This document shows positions 8,052 through 16,328 of a stretch of DNA of 64,000 nt, piece by piece. The stretch's first letter is position 1; every line of letters starts with the position of its first letter. Under the pieces are notes generated by a model. The model saw only the letters and a list, made by a program, of their open reading frames with translations, was not told the origin of the DNA and did no database searches. The position numbers and the translations under genes are program-made. The DNA is taken from the NCBI GenBank assembly GCA_001443365.1, contig LDXL01000001.1:1-64000 (forward strand), read 5' to 3'. The DNA is from Thaumarchaeota archaeon CSP1-1 (GTDB taxonomy: Archaea; Thermoproteota; Nitrososphaeria; Nitrososphaerales; Nitrosopumilaceae).

Positions 8052-9014
8052 CTAGGTAGACTTTCTTGCTTTTAGTATTGAGGCTACAAAGGTTATGGCC
8101 AAAATAGTAAAGACTACAATCAAAGAGTGTATTACTTCGATGTGTACGAATTCAGAAATTATCATTTTTACTCCAATAAAGGCAAGCAACACAGTCAAAC
8201 CATATTTGAGATAATGTAATTTTTCAATTCCAGAACCAATAAGAAAATACAAACTTCGCAGACCCAGTATTGCAAAAATATTTGATGAGATTACAATAAA
8301 AGAATCCTGAGTTATTGATAAAATTGCAGGTATAGAGTCAAGCGCAAATACTAAATCTGTTATTTCCACTGACAACAAAGCCACAAGTAATGGAGTAACA
8401 ACCATTTTTCCTCCTATGACTTTGATGAATTTATGATCATTACTAGTGGTGTCAATTGAAGTAAATTTTCTCAGTATTTTTACGACAAGACTCTTTTCAA
8501 TATCTAATTTTTTGTTTTCTTTTTTACTAATTATTCTGAAACTTGTGAAAAGTAATATTCCTCCAAGAACATAAATCATCCAGGAAAATGTTTCAAGAAG
8601 AGAAATTCCCGCTAAAATGAAAACGATTCTCATTGCTATGGCGCCAATAATCCCCCACATCAAAACTCGATGTTGGTATACGTGTGAGATTCCAAGTGAT
8701 GTAAAAATCAGTACAAATACAAGCATGTTGTCAACGCTGAGCGACTTTTCCAATGCATAGCCTGTTGCATATTCTATTGCTTTTTGAGAACCCAATGAAA
8801 AGTAGATAATTAGTGCAAAAAGACCACCTAGAGAAAGCCAGATTATTGTCCACAACACATCTGTTCCAAAAGGATATGATCTTTTTTGAGCAGATGGTTT
8901 TTTTGATTTGAAAAGTTTATGAAAGTGATCAGAAAAAAGGTCGATTGATAGCCCTACGGAGATTATAGCAAATAGTGTTAACCATAATTCTAATGGGGCA
9001 CCGCTTGCTTCCAT
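8052..9014 (-). CDS. TerC family membrane protein
   Basis: This 320-residue integral membrane protein has about eight to nine hydrophobic segments. It carries the TerC/Alx hallmarks ALEKSLSVDNMLVFVLIF in the first half and LLSVEITDLVFALDSIPAIL in the second, whose acidic residues (the D in SVDN and the E and D in EITD, with a further D in FALDS) line the proposed metal path. The family is linked to manganese or other divalent-cation export and tellurium resistance. A cytoplasmic loop rich in Lys lies near residue 165. The gene is transcribed away from a long intergenic region shared with the TFB gene. Confidence 0.85.
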   Translation of the reverse strand: MEASGAPLELWLTLFAIISVGLSIDLFSDHFHKLFKSKKPSAQKRSYPFGTDVLWTIIWLSLGGLFALIIYFSLGSQKAIEYATGYALEKSLSVDNMLVFVLIFTSLGISHVYQHRVLMWGIIGAIAMRIVFILAGISLLETFSWMIYVLGGILLFTSFRIISKKENKKLDIEKSLVVKILRKFTSIDTTSNDHKFIKVIGGKMVVTPLLVALLSVEITDLVFALDSIPAILSITQDSFIVISSNIFAILGLRSLYFLIGSGIEKLHYLKYGLTVLLAFIGVKMIISEFVHIEVIHSLIVVFTILAITFVASILKARKST

Positions 9015-9353
9015 ACAAATTTCTCACTGAATAAGTGTAATTAATGGATATTCACTTGTCTAAAATTATTATCATTAAATCAAGGTGGCATACCAACTAG
9101 AAACTTGGGGAAAGTTGGCCCTAAAATTGAACTATATTGTACCTAATCCCATCAGGTTTGAACCTTAATGGCTTTGAACGGTTCATTATGTTTCCTCTCC
9201 CTGCGCTTGGGATTTTCTAAAAGCCGTACCAAAGTTAAACTAATTTTGTAAAGCCCTTATAGAGAATTTAACGTGGAGTCAGCCTTTTTGTGCCAGGAAT
9301 AGGAAAATACACTAGTTCTTATAGGATACAAACTAAACATTATTGGATTATCT
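9015..9353. other. Long intergenic region between divergent terC and tfb
   Basis: These 339 bases hold no ORF I would call. The middle (about 9085-9290) is visibly richer in G and C than typical spacers here and contains short inverted repeats such as CCAACT...AGTTGG (about 9092-9117) and TCCC/GGGA arms around 9200-9213. A TATA-like CTTATAGG at about 9318-9325 fits a leaderless start of the tfb gene at 9354. The region may encode a small RNA or a structured leader, but no known RNA family is recognised on either strand. Confidence 0.35.
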
Positions 9354-10274
9354 ATGGTATTACAAACCTACAACTCTGGTTCCAGCTGTGCACGTTGTGG
9401 AAAAAATGAGATTTTAACAGACAATGTAACTGGGGAAAGGTTTTGTGGAAAATGTGGTTATGTTATTTCTGAGAAATTACAGGAGTCTGGACCAGAATGG
9501 AGATCATTTTCAAAAGACGGTGGTACGGATCCTACCAGAACTGGTGCTCCGACATCACTTACAATGCACGATATGGGACTAGCAACCATCATAAATCCAA
9601 TAAATAGGGATTCAACTGGAAAACCTCTTTCGGCATCAATGAAAAGTACAATTGAGCGTCTTAGAACTTGGGATAGTCGAAGTCAGGTTCACGAACCTCT
9701 TGATAGAAACTTTAGACAAGCATTTAGTGAACTCAATAGATTAAAAGACAAACTTACAATTTCTAGCGCTGTTCTTGAAAAAGCAGCTTACATTTACAGA
9801 AAAGCGTTAGATAAAGGCCTAGTACGTGGAAGATCAATTTCTGCATTAATTGCAGCTGCACTTTATGCTGCTTGTAGAGATACTGAAACACCTAGAACAT
9901 TAAAAGACGTTTCAGATGCAGGTAACATAAAACGAAAAGACATTGCTAGATGTTACAGACTATTACATAGAGAACTAGATCTAAAGATGCCAGTGGTAAA
10001 TTCAATTCAATGTGTTGCAAGAATTGCAAGCAAGATAGGAATTTCAGAAAAAACAAAACGTAGTGCATCCAAAGTACTCAAAGAGGCGCAAGAGACTCAC
10101 GAATCTGCAGGAAAGGATCCGATGGGTCTTGCAGCAGCTGCATTGTATTTGTCTTGTGTTAAAAATGGCGAACTCCTGACTCAACGTGATATTGCTGAGG
10201 CTGCAGGGGTTACAGAAGTAACTATAAGAAACAGATACAAAAGTCTAAAATCAGATAAAGGCATTTCTGCCTAA
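9354..10274 (+). CDS. tfb: Transcription initiation factor IIB (TFB)
   Basis: TFB recruits RNA polymerase to TBP-bound promoters and recognises the BRE. This 306-residue copy has the N-terminal zinc ribbon (C12, C15, C31, C34), the B-finger/linker region with PEWRSF, and two cyclin-like repeats at about residues 115-200 and 210-300. The second ends in the typical GVTEVTIRNRYK helix-turn-helix. The length is normal for archaeal TFB. A TATA-like element about 30 bases upstream suggests a leaderless mRNA. A second TFB lies 6 kb away at 16594, and the two are clearly diverged, so they may serve different promoters. Confidence 0.95.
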   Translation: MVLQTYNSGSSCARCGKNEILTDNVTGERFCGKCGYVISEKLQESGPEWRSFSKDGGTDPTRTGAPTSLTMHDMGLATIINPINRDSTGKPLSASMKSTIERLRTWDSRSQVHEPLDRNFRQAFSELNRLKDKLTISSAVLEKAAYIYRKALDKGLVRGRSISALIAAALYAACRDTETPRTLKDVSDAGNIKRKDIARCYRLLHRELDLKMPVVNSIQCVARIASKIGISEKTKRSASKVLKEAQETHESAGKDPMGLAAAALYLSCVKNGELLTQRDIAEAAGVTEVTIRNRYKSLKSDKGISA

Positions 10275-10417
10275 AACTTTATTATTAGAATTGGTACCTG
10301 AAACCAAACAACTATTGCTATAGGTAAAAACTATAATGAGTGAAATTTTTTGCATTCAAACTTTAAATCATTATCATAATCTCAATTTTTATCTCTCAAA
10401 CTTGTCAAACAGATTTG

Positions 10418-10954
10418 ATGGAAACTAGCAGAATAAAGTGGATAGACAGATTCATAATTTCAGCTATTATTCAAGGCGGAATAATTACTGTAATGTCATT
10501 TGTAATCGTTGGTTTTCAAGCAACTCATACTGAAATTAATTTAATTCAGTATCTTTCCAATACATTTGAAGGAACAGCAAAATGGTTCTTTATTGGAATA
10601 ATATTTTACTTGATAATAGTTGTAGCAATAGCTGTAACTGGGTTATTTTATAATCACCTTGAAATTAATTTAAAAAGAAAATTTTCTGGAGGTTTGAAGG
10701 CTCTTGCCTGGATTCATCTAATAGGAATGAATGTTGGAGGTGCTGGAGCAATGTTGCATATGATATTTGCAGGTTTGGCTGGAACCGGAGTGCTTTCACT
10801 ATTTACTGAGGGCAAACTAGGAAAACAAAACCTGGCAATAATGGATTCTTTCATAGAACCAATTGGTGCCTTTATTGGTCTTTTGGGAATTGGAGTAATA
10901 TGTGGTGGGATAGGTTTCGTAATTGCGTATAGACGTAAAAGTGAATCAAACTAA
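10418..10954 (+). CDS. Four-helix membrane protein of unknown function
   Basis: This 178-residue protein has four strongly hydrophobic segments at about residues 11-34, 53-75, 94-120 and 145-170, with short hydrophilic loops and a basic C-terminus (YRRKSESN). It looks like a small polytopic membrane protein with both ends probably cytoplasmic. No family motif is recognised. ATG at 10418 is preferred over the TTG three bases upstream. No co-transcribed neighbour is evident. Confidence 0.6.
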   Translation: METSRIKWIDRFIISAIIQGGIITVMSFVIVGFQATHTEINLIQYLSNTFEGTAKWFFIGIIFYLIIVVAIAVTGLFYNHLEINLKRKFSGGLKALAWIHLIGMNVGGAGAMLHMIFAGLAGTGVLSLFTEGKLGKQNLAIMDSFIEPIGAFIGLLGIGVICGGIGFVIAYRRKSESN

Positions 10955-11027
10955 TTTTTGAATAAAGATTGTAACCAAAAAACTTATCACTATATGTGAA
11001 AACCCTAAACCCGTTTGAATTTTAAAG

Positions 11028-11498
11028 ATGGCAATACTTTTCTTTTTCATGGAAAACGTAAAGATAAGATCAGCAAAGCCAAACGATATTCCAATAATTC
11101 TTGGACTTCTTTATGAACTTGGCCGACCAAAGCCAAAAAAAGATTCAGATGTGGATACATTTACAAAACTCGTAAAAAAATATCTTAAAGATTCCGATAA
11201 AGAAATTCTAATTGCAGAACATAATGATGTTGAAATTATCGGTATGGCAAGCATAGTATTTCTTTCACGATTAAATCATACAGATAATGAAATGTATATT
11301 CCTGAATTAGTTGTTTTTGAGAATTATCAAAACAAAGGAATTGGCAAGAAGTTAATTGAATCATGCATAAAACTTGCCAAAGAGAAAAAATGTCATAGGA
11401 TTAGAGTAGAATCTGGTAACGCAAGAAAGGAATCACATATTTTTTACAAAAATCTTGGATTTGTTCAAAATGCTCTTTCGTTCTCTAAAGAGATTTAG
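11028..11498 (+). CDS. GNAT family N-acetyltransferase
   Basis: This 156-residue protein has the GNAT fold pattern: an N-terminal strand VKIRSAKPNDIPIIL, a central strand MYIPELVVFENYQNKGIGKKLIESC with the acetyl-CoA pyrophosphate-binding Q-x-x-G-I-G signature, and a C-terminal FYKNLGFVQ. It presumably transfers an acetyl group from acetyl-CoA to an amine; the substrate is unknown. ATG 11049 (MENVKIR) is an equally good start that would remove an odd hydrophobic MAILFFF leader. I kept 11028 because a TATA-like element near 10988-10996 fits it better. Confidence 0.8.
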   Translation: MAILFFFMENVKIRSAKPNDIPIILGLLYELGRPKPKKDSDVDTFTKLVKKYLKDSDKEILIAEHNDVEIIGMASIVFLSRLNHTDNEMYIPELVVFENYQNKGIGKKLIESCIKLAKEKKCHRIRVESGNARKESHIFYKNLGFVQNALSFSKEI

Positions 11499-11603
11499 TT
11501 TCCCAAAAATAGTATACTGCAAAAAGGATCCGTTTCATTTTTGAAGTGAATTCCTTAGAATTCGAACGCTTTAATAACAAGTCAGTCATGGAGTCGAACT
11601 ATT

Positions 11604-12029
11604 TTGACAAAACCTTCGCGTGGGACGTACAAACAAATATTCAAAAGCATTGAAAAAATACCTAGATTCATGAGCAGTGATGCATGGTCTAACCTTGATA
11701 AGGTAGATCAAAAGATTATCGAGATTTTAAATAATAACGCCCGTACACCCTCAAAGGAAATAGCAAATGAATTAAGAAAATCTGGACATGATGTATCTGA
11801 TAGAACTATCAGAAAAAGAATAGAGCGACTTGAAAAAAGCGGCATAATAAAAGGATACAAAGCTGTACTTTCAGATGTTTCTGAAACAAATGAATATGAA
11901 GCACTTTTCATGAAGTTCAAACCTACAAAATCCTTAGAGATGGTAAAAAAATCAATTACTGAACATGTAATTGATAAACCTGATTATCTTTTTGTAGCAA
12001 ATCTTGAGGGGGAGAGTGGAATATGTTAG
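11604..12029 (+). pseudogene. AsnC/Lrp-like regulator, N-terminal part before a frameshift
   Basis: This frame encodes an Lrp/AsnC-type regulator. It has a DNA-binding winged helix (LDKVDQKIIEILNNNARTPSKEIANEL...DRTIRKRIERLEKSGIIKGY) at about residues 30-92, followed by the start of the ligand-binding domain. The frame ends early at TAG 12027-12029 after LEGESGIC. Shifting frame inside the GAGAG run at about 12012-12016 restores E-W-N-M-L-V-V-M and a normal C-terminal half ending at 12172. The simplest reading is one extra dinucleotide in this run, or an assembly error. The start is TTG at 11604, about 27 bases after a TATA-like CTTTAATAAC. Confidence 0.75.
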
Positions 12030-12172
12030 TAGTTATGAGAATTGACTCAGGAGCAAAAAGCTCAACTTCAAAAATAATTGAAAAGTTTTCAGAACAAGTA
12101 ATTGATTACAGAATAAACAAGTTTGATATTCAAAATGTTAACTTGTTGAACATGTCTTTACTATTATTATAG
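12023..12172 (+). pseudogene. AsnC/Lrp-like regulator, out-of-frame C-terminal part
   Basis: This is the continuation of the preceding regulator in another frame. It opens at or before ATG 12023 and encodes MLVVMRIDSGAKSSTSKIIE followed by KFSEQVIDYRINKFDI and a hydrophobic tail, to TAG at 12170-12172. This is the second half of an AsnC/Lrp effector-binding domain. It overlaps the end of the convergent receiver-domain gene by 6 bases. As a separate 49-residue protein it would lack DNA binding. It could be a fragment or, less likely, be reached by frameshifting. Confidence 0.65.
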
Positions 12173-12922
12173 AATTGAAGATTCTGATTCAGCAGTATTC
12201 ATTGCATCTTTCAAGTCGTTAATGGTAAATGGTTTTTGAATAAATGCAGTAACTCCTGAGCTAATTGTTTTTGTTACTCGTTTACTTGTTTTTTCATCAG
12301 CAGTAATAAGAATTATTTGTGAATCTGGTTGTACCTCAAGAATTTTTGTTGCGATAACATCTCCATCTACATCTGGCAAACCCATATCAAGTAAAAATAT
12401 TGGGTTTTTTGAAGATTTGATTAATTTTTGGGATTCTTTAATTGCTTCTGTGCCTGTTTCAAATGCTATAACATTATTGTAACCAAGCTTTTTTAAATAA
12501 TTTTGGAGTTTAATTATTACAGATTTACTATCATCAACAATCACTACAGGTCTAACAACCTCAGTTTGAGTAATCTGAAGTTTTTTTGATTTATCAAAAG
12601 CTTTTTTTGCTTCACTATAATTTCTAGCTTTAAGAAAACACTTTGCTGCACACAAATAAGCGTTTTTTATATTGTAATTGTTTTCATTTTTAGCAAAATT
12701 TAAGAATGATTTTCCTGCTTCAAGTATTTCATTAGCATTATCTTTATTCTGACGATACTTGCACTCACCTGCGAGTATGAAAAGCACAGCAGATTTTAGA
12801 GTATCAATTTTCTTTTGATTTTCAGCCAAGTTTAAAAAAAGGTTGTAGGCAGTAATGTTTTGATTATTTTGAAGATGTGTAAAGGCCAAGTCATAATCTA
12901 GTTTTTTCTTTTTATCAGCCAT
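12167..12922 (-). CDS. Helical-repeat plus response-regulator receiver protein
   Basis: This 251-residue protein joins an N-terminal helical repeat domain (about residues 8-115, TPR/SNAP-like helices such as YLCAAKCFLKARNYSEAKKAFDKSKK) to a C-terminal receiver domain (about 124-245). The receiver keeps the acidic pair D130-D131, phospho-acceptor D179, T207 and K230, so it should be phosphorylatable. There is no DNA-binding or enzymatic output domain and no histidine kinase nearby. It probably works through protein-protein contact controlled by phosphorylation (inference). The ATG start is followed by a lysine run. Confidence 0.85.
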   Translation of the reverse strand: MADKKKKLDYDLAFTHLQNNQNITAYNLFLNLAENQKKIDTLKSAVLFILAGECKYRQNKDNANEILEAGKSFLNFAKNENNYNIKNAYLCAAKCFLKARNYSEAKKAFDKSKKLQITQTEVVRPVVIVDDSKSVIIKLQNYLKKLGYNNVIAFETGTEAIKESQKLIKSSKNPIFLLDMGLPDVDGDVIATKILEVQPDSQIILITADEKTSKRVTKTISSGVTAFIQKPFTINDLKDAMNTAESESSIL

Positions 12923-13000
12923 GGATTTGCTCCCGATTTGTTTTATATTATATTATTGTAGTTCGAATTGAACATCCAAGTAATACATTAAGGAATACTT

Positions 13001-14077
13001 TTAGGGGTTGATTACTGCACGCCCAATTATTTTACGTTGTTTGAGATTTTCAAGTGCATCATTTGATTGATTAAGGGAGTATCTTTCCGATATGACTTGT
13101 TTTATTGTACCCTTCTTTGCTAATTCAATTAATTCTACAAAATCATTATAATTTCCAGTGTATGCCCCTTGGATGGTAATTGCTTTAAGAGGAATTGTTA
13201 CCAATGATAGATCTATCGAACCTCCAAAAAGTCCAACTAGAACTAGATTTCCTCTTTTGCGTAAGATTGCTATTCCAGTTTTGGCAGTTTGCGGAGCATT
13301 TACAAAGTCAATCACACTGTCAACACCTTTGTTATCACAAATAGATAGTATTTTTTGCACAGCATTTCCAGATCCAGTAGTAACAGAACCAATTACATTA
13401 GTGTTAATAACAAAGTCCGCTCCCATTTTTTTTGCAATATCTAATTTTTTATCATCCAAATCAACACAGATTACTTTAGCATTAGTAATTGCTTTTGCAA
13501 TTTGTATTCCCATTAATCCTAACCCACCAGCACCAATAATCACTAAATATTCAGGCGAATTCATGTTTGCTTTTTTTACTGCAGTGTATGCAGTAAGTCC
13601 AGAGCATGCAAGTGAAGCTGCAGGTTCTAAATCAATTCCAGAAACTTTTACCAAGTACTTAAAGTGGGGTACCAATACCTGTTCTGCGTATCCTCCATCT
13701 TGAAAAACTCCAAGAGATTTTGGAGAATCACAAAGATTTTCATTTCCTGCCTTACATGCAGGACATGTTCCTTCCCCTATCCATGGATAAACTAAAACAT
13801 CATCCCCTTCAGAAAATCCTGTTACTCCGATTCCCATTTTGGCAATAGAACCTACAATTTCGTGACCGGGGGTTACAGGATATTTCACTCCTCTATCGGT
13901 TACTTTCATGAAAGAGCCATCGCCCAGATCATAGCCACCTTCCCATAAGTGTAAATCACTGTGACATACGCCAACTGCTTTTACCTTGACTATAACTTGA
14001 TTTTCTTTTGGGTCTGGGATTTCTAATTCAAATATTTCAAGAGGTTTATTTGCTTCAACGATTCTTGCTGCTTTCAA
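13001..14077 (-). CDS. Zinc-dependent alcohol dehydrogenase (Sulfolobus ADH-like)
   Basis: This 358-residue medium-chain dehydrogenase oxidises alcohols with NAD(P). Catalytic zinc ligands are C38 and H72-E73. The structural zinc loop GEGTCPACKAGNENLCDSP has E102, C105, C108 and C116, in which a Glu replaces the fourth Cys; I recall this arrangement from the Sulfolobus solfataricus enzyme. The Rossmann motif is GAGGLGLMG, and an acidic residue after the second strand (VICVDLDD) suggests NAD preference. The C-terminal region keeps the usual GRAVINP ending. It is divergent from the scpA gene, with about 96 bases between them. Confidence 0.9.
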   Translation of the reverse strand: MKAARIVEANKPLEIFELEIPDPKENQVIVKVKAVGVCHSDLHLWEGGYDLGDGSFMKVTDRGVKYPVTPGHEIVGSIAKMGIGVTGFSEGDDVLVYPWIGEGTCPACKAGNENLCDSPKSLGVFQDGGYAEQVLVPHFKYLVKVSGIDLEPAASLACSGLTAYTAVKKANMNSPEYLVIIGAGGLGLMGIQIAKAITNAKVICVDLDDKKLDIAKKMGADFVINTNVIGSVTTGSGNAVQKILSICDNKGVDSVIDFVNAPQTAKTGIAILRKRGNLVLVGLFGGSIDLSLVTIPLKAITIQGAYTGNYNDFVELIELAKKGTIKQVISERYSLNQSNDALENLKQRKIIGRAVINP

Positions 14078-14173
14078 CGCGTCTTCTTTTTGTTAGTTAT
14101 AATATAAGAGTTGACTGAGAACAACAAAAAAATAGAGCGCCTAGATATTATTAAGTAAGCACTTTAAAAATTT

Positions 14174-14851
14174 GTGAGTGAAGACCAGTCAAAAGCAGGG
14201 ATATCTCAGGCGCCTGTTAATATTCTCTTTAATCCAGCTAATATAACAAAAAAAGATGTTTGGGAAATTAATATAATCCAGATTTTAGAATTATTAATTC
14301 AAATTCTAAATCAATCTGGAAAAAAGGACTTGAGAGTGGCAGGCATGGCAGCTCTATCATCATCGTTAATTCATAGAATGAAAGTAGAAAGTATTTTTGC
14401 ATTACAAAAAGCTGCAATGGAAAAAAAGCCGTTAACTCAGAGAGTTGACTTGGATATTGACTTGATAAATATGCCTTATCGGCATGAATCAACTTATCCA
14501 GTAACATTAGATGAGCTTTTGAATTTACTTGAAAACCTCATAGGAACTATTGCTAACCCTCGCTCTCGAAGAGGAAAGCAATTAAGTTTTGAACCTATTG
14601 AAGCACCGGATTTTAAGGATTATTTTATTTCGCTTGAGAATATCATTGGCAAGTATGAGGAACTTATTACAAACAAGATTAGTTCTGTTGGTTCTGGATT
14701 GTTAAAGGATATCATAATTGGCCTTGATACTATTGATTCAATAAGATGTTTTTTGGCCATCCTGTTTCTTGCAAGGGATCAAAAGGTTGAACTAGAACAA
14801 GTTGAAGATGACATAAAAATCACCCTTATCAAAGAGAAATTTACAACCTAA
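14174..14851 (+). CDS. scpA: Chromosome segregation kleisin ScpA
   Basis: ScpA is the kleisin that bridges the SMC ATPase heads in the chromosome-compaction complex. This 225-residue protein has an N-terminal helical part (DVWEINIIQILELLIQIL), a long central hydrophilic linker, and a C-terminal winged helix (IDSIRCFLAILFLARDQKVELEQ) typical of kleisins. A GTG start follows a TATA-like ATTATTAAGTA. It is followed after 52 bases by scpB, so both are probably co-transcribed. No smc gene is in the window. Confidence 0.8.
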   Translation: MSEDQSKAGISQAPVNILFNPANITKKDVWEINIIQILELLIQILNQSGKKDLRVAGMAALSSSLIHRMKVESIFALQKAAMEKKPLTQRVDLDIDLINMPYRHESTYPVTLDELLNLLENLIGTIANPRSRRGKQLSFEPIEAPDFKDYFISLENIIGKYEELITNKISSVGSGLLKDIIIGLDTIDSIRCFLAILFLARDQKVELEQVEDDIKITLIKEKFTT

Positions 14852-14903
14852 TCAAAGATGAAGAAAGGATTCTTTTAAGTAGATTCCAGCAGAGGTGTGA
14901 TAA

Positions 14904-15479
14904 ATGGTAAAAATCGAAAACGATGATGAGGCAACTGCCAGAATCGAGGCTGCCTTATATTCTGCAGGTAGGCCTTTGAGCATAGAGGATTTGATCAAAG
15001 CCTCAGGCACAGAATCGAGAACAAAAACCCTCAATTTGCTCAATCTTATAATGAAAAAGGCAAAGTTAGCATTCAAGGCCATAGAAGTTGTAACCTTGCC
15101 TGATGATTCTTATGTATTTCAGCTAAAACCAGAGTATAGCTCAACAATTAGAAGATATGCCTCAAAACCAATTTTACCAAATGCAACTCTGAAAACTCTT
15201 TCATACATTGCTTACATGCAACCAATCTCTTCTAAACAACTTGTTGAAACAAGAGGTTCAGGAGTTTATTTACATCTCAAGGAATTACGTCAACTAGATT
15301 ACATAGAAAATCAAAATGTCGGAAGATTGAAAATCTATTCTACAACAACAAAATTTCAAAAATATTTTGGAATTCAAGGAGATGCTGATTCACTAAAACA
15401 AAAGCTGTTCAAAAGGGTAAGAAAATCACCCCATATTGCTATTTCAAGTTCACCACAGACTGTTGCTTCTCAGGCATAG
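14904..15479 (+). CDS. scpB: Segregation and condensation protein ScpB
   Basis: ScpB dimerises through winged helices and binds the ScpA kleisin in the SMC complex. This 191-residue protein has two winged-helix domains. The first (ARIEAALYSAGRPLSIEDLIKASG) is the classic ScpB opening. The second (LKTLSYIAYMQPISSKQLVETRGSGVYLHLKELRQLDYIE) carries the S-x-x-x-x-x-R-G pattern. The ATG at 14904 follows a purine-rich GCAGAGGTG region. It sits directly downstream of scpA, which supports both calls. Confidence 0.85.
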   Translation: MVKIENDDEATARIEAALYSAGRPLSIEDLIKASGTESRTKTLNLLNLIMKKAKLAFKAIEVVTLPDDSYVFQLKPEYSSTIRRYASKPILPNATLKTLSYIAYMQPISSKQLVETRGSGVYLHLKELRQLDYIENQNVGRLKIYSTTTKFQKYFGIQGDADSLKQKLFKRVRKSPHIAISSSPQTVASQA

Positions 15480-15540
15480 TTCTTTAAAATCTAGAAAAAA
15501 TTCTTTGAGAATGTAGTTTAGATAAGATATTTTGCGTTTT

Positions 15541-15550
15541 GTATAAATTA
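15541..15550 (+). promoter_or_regulatory. TATA box for rps8e-srp19
   Basis: GTATAAATTA lies with its centre about 26 bases before the ATG of rps8e. Transcription is therefore predicted to begin at or next to the start codon, giving a leaderless mRNA carrying rps8e and the closely following srp19. Confidence 0.6.
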
Positions 15551-15570
15551 GAGTAGTTCAAACGCAATAC

Positions 15571-15951
15571 ATGAGAAAATCTTTAGAGAATTTGGCAACA
15601 AGTAAAATTACTGGAGGAAGACGACATCCATTACGTACCAGAAGAAAATATGAAATTGACAGATATCCTAATGAAGCCTTAATTGGTCCAGCAGTTACTA
15701 TTACCAGAAAAGTACGTGGAAAAAATCAAAAAACTGCATTAAAGACAATAGACTTTGTAAATTTAGCAATTCCAAATTCTAAAGTAAAGAAAACAAAAAT
15801 TGTGAAGGTTTTAGAAAATCCAACAAACAGTGATTATCAAAGACGTGGCGTAATTTGCAAAGGTGCAATTCTTGAAACTGAAGATGGAAAGTGTAGAGTT
15901 GTATCAAAACCAGGACAACACGGTGCAGTTAACGCAGTTCTCATAAAGTGA
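15571..15951 (+). CDS. rps8e: Small-subunit ribosomal protein S8e
   Basis: A 126-residue basic protein of the archaeal/eukaryotic S8e family, a component of the 30S subunit that binds 16S rRNA. The N-terminal GGRRHPLRTRRKYEIDRYPNE region and the C-terminal RRGVICKGAILETEDGKCRVVSKPGQHGAVNAVL are diagnostic. The length is normal for archaea. Its stop is 4 bases from the start of srp19, indicating co-transcription of a ribosome component with a targeting factor. The ATG fits a leaderless start from the TATA box at 15541-15550. Confidence 0.95.
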   Translation: MRKSLENLATSKITGGRRHPLRTRRKYEIDRYPNEALIGPAVTITRKVRGKNQKTALKTIDFVNLAIPNSKVKKTKIVKVLENPTNSDYQRRGVICKGAILETEDGKCRVVSKPGQHGAVNAVLIK

Positions 15952-15955
15952 TTAA

Positions 15956-16255
15956 ATGAAAGATTACGAGCATGTCGTAGTCTGGCTTGATTATTTTAAT
16001 AAGACATTACCGCGTGACAAAGGACGAAAACTTTCAAAAGAAAAATGTATTTTTGATCCATCTCTAAATGAATTAATCGAAGCTGCAAAAGCAGCTGGGT
16101 TAGAACTAACTGAATCAAATGATAAAGTTAGATTTCCAAAAAGACCTTACGTCAGATCAGGATACATCATTTTACCAAAGGACGGTCCAAAAACAAAAAT
16201 CCTAAATAAAATTTCTGAGAAATTAGTTTCTAAAAGAGCAAAGCAGTCTAAATAA
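15956..16255 (+). CDS. srp19: Signal recognition particle protein SRP19
   Basis: This 99-residue basic protein binds helices 6 and 8 of archaeal 7S RNA and promotes SRP54 assembly, so it serves membrane targeting of nascent proteins. The pattern VVWLDYFNKTLPRDKGRKLSKEKC followed by P-s-L-n-E-L and KRPYVRSGYI is typical of SRP19/SEC65. It starts 4 bases after the rps8e stop. The C-terminus is lysine-rich, as in homologues. Family length and motifs agree, so the call is firm. Confidence 0.92.
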   Translation: MKDYEHVVVWLDYFNKTLPRDKGRKLSKEKCIFDPSLNELIEAAKAAGLELTESNDKVRFPKRPYVRSGYIILPKDGPKTKILNKISEKLVSKRAKQSK

Positions 16256-16328
16256 TATTTAATCTAGCTTCAAGCTAAAGTAAAGTTGACAGAAGTCTAT
16301 GATAATGACAGAACAATTTGAGCAGTAA

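Noticed and set aside
9015-9120. A manganese (yybP-ykoY) riboswitch before the TerC gene
   Set aside because: TerC genes are sometimes preceded by this riboswitch in bacteria, but the conserved core is not visible on the minus strand here.
12000-12030. Programmed frameshifting of the AsnC regulator
   Set aside because: No slippery heptamer or downstream structure is evident at the junction. A simple indel explains it better.
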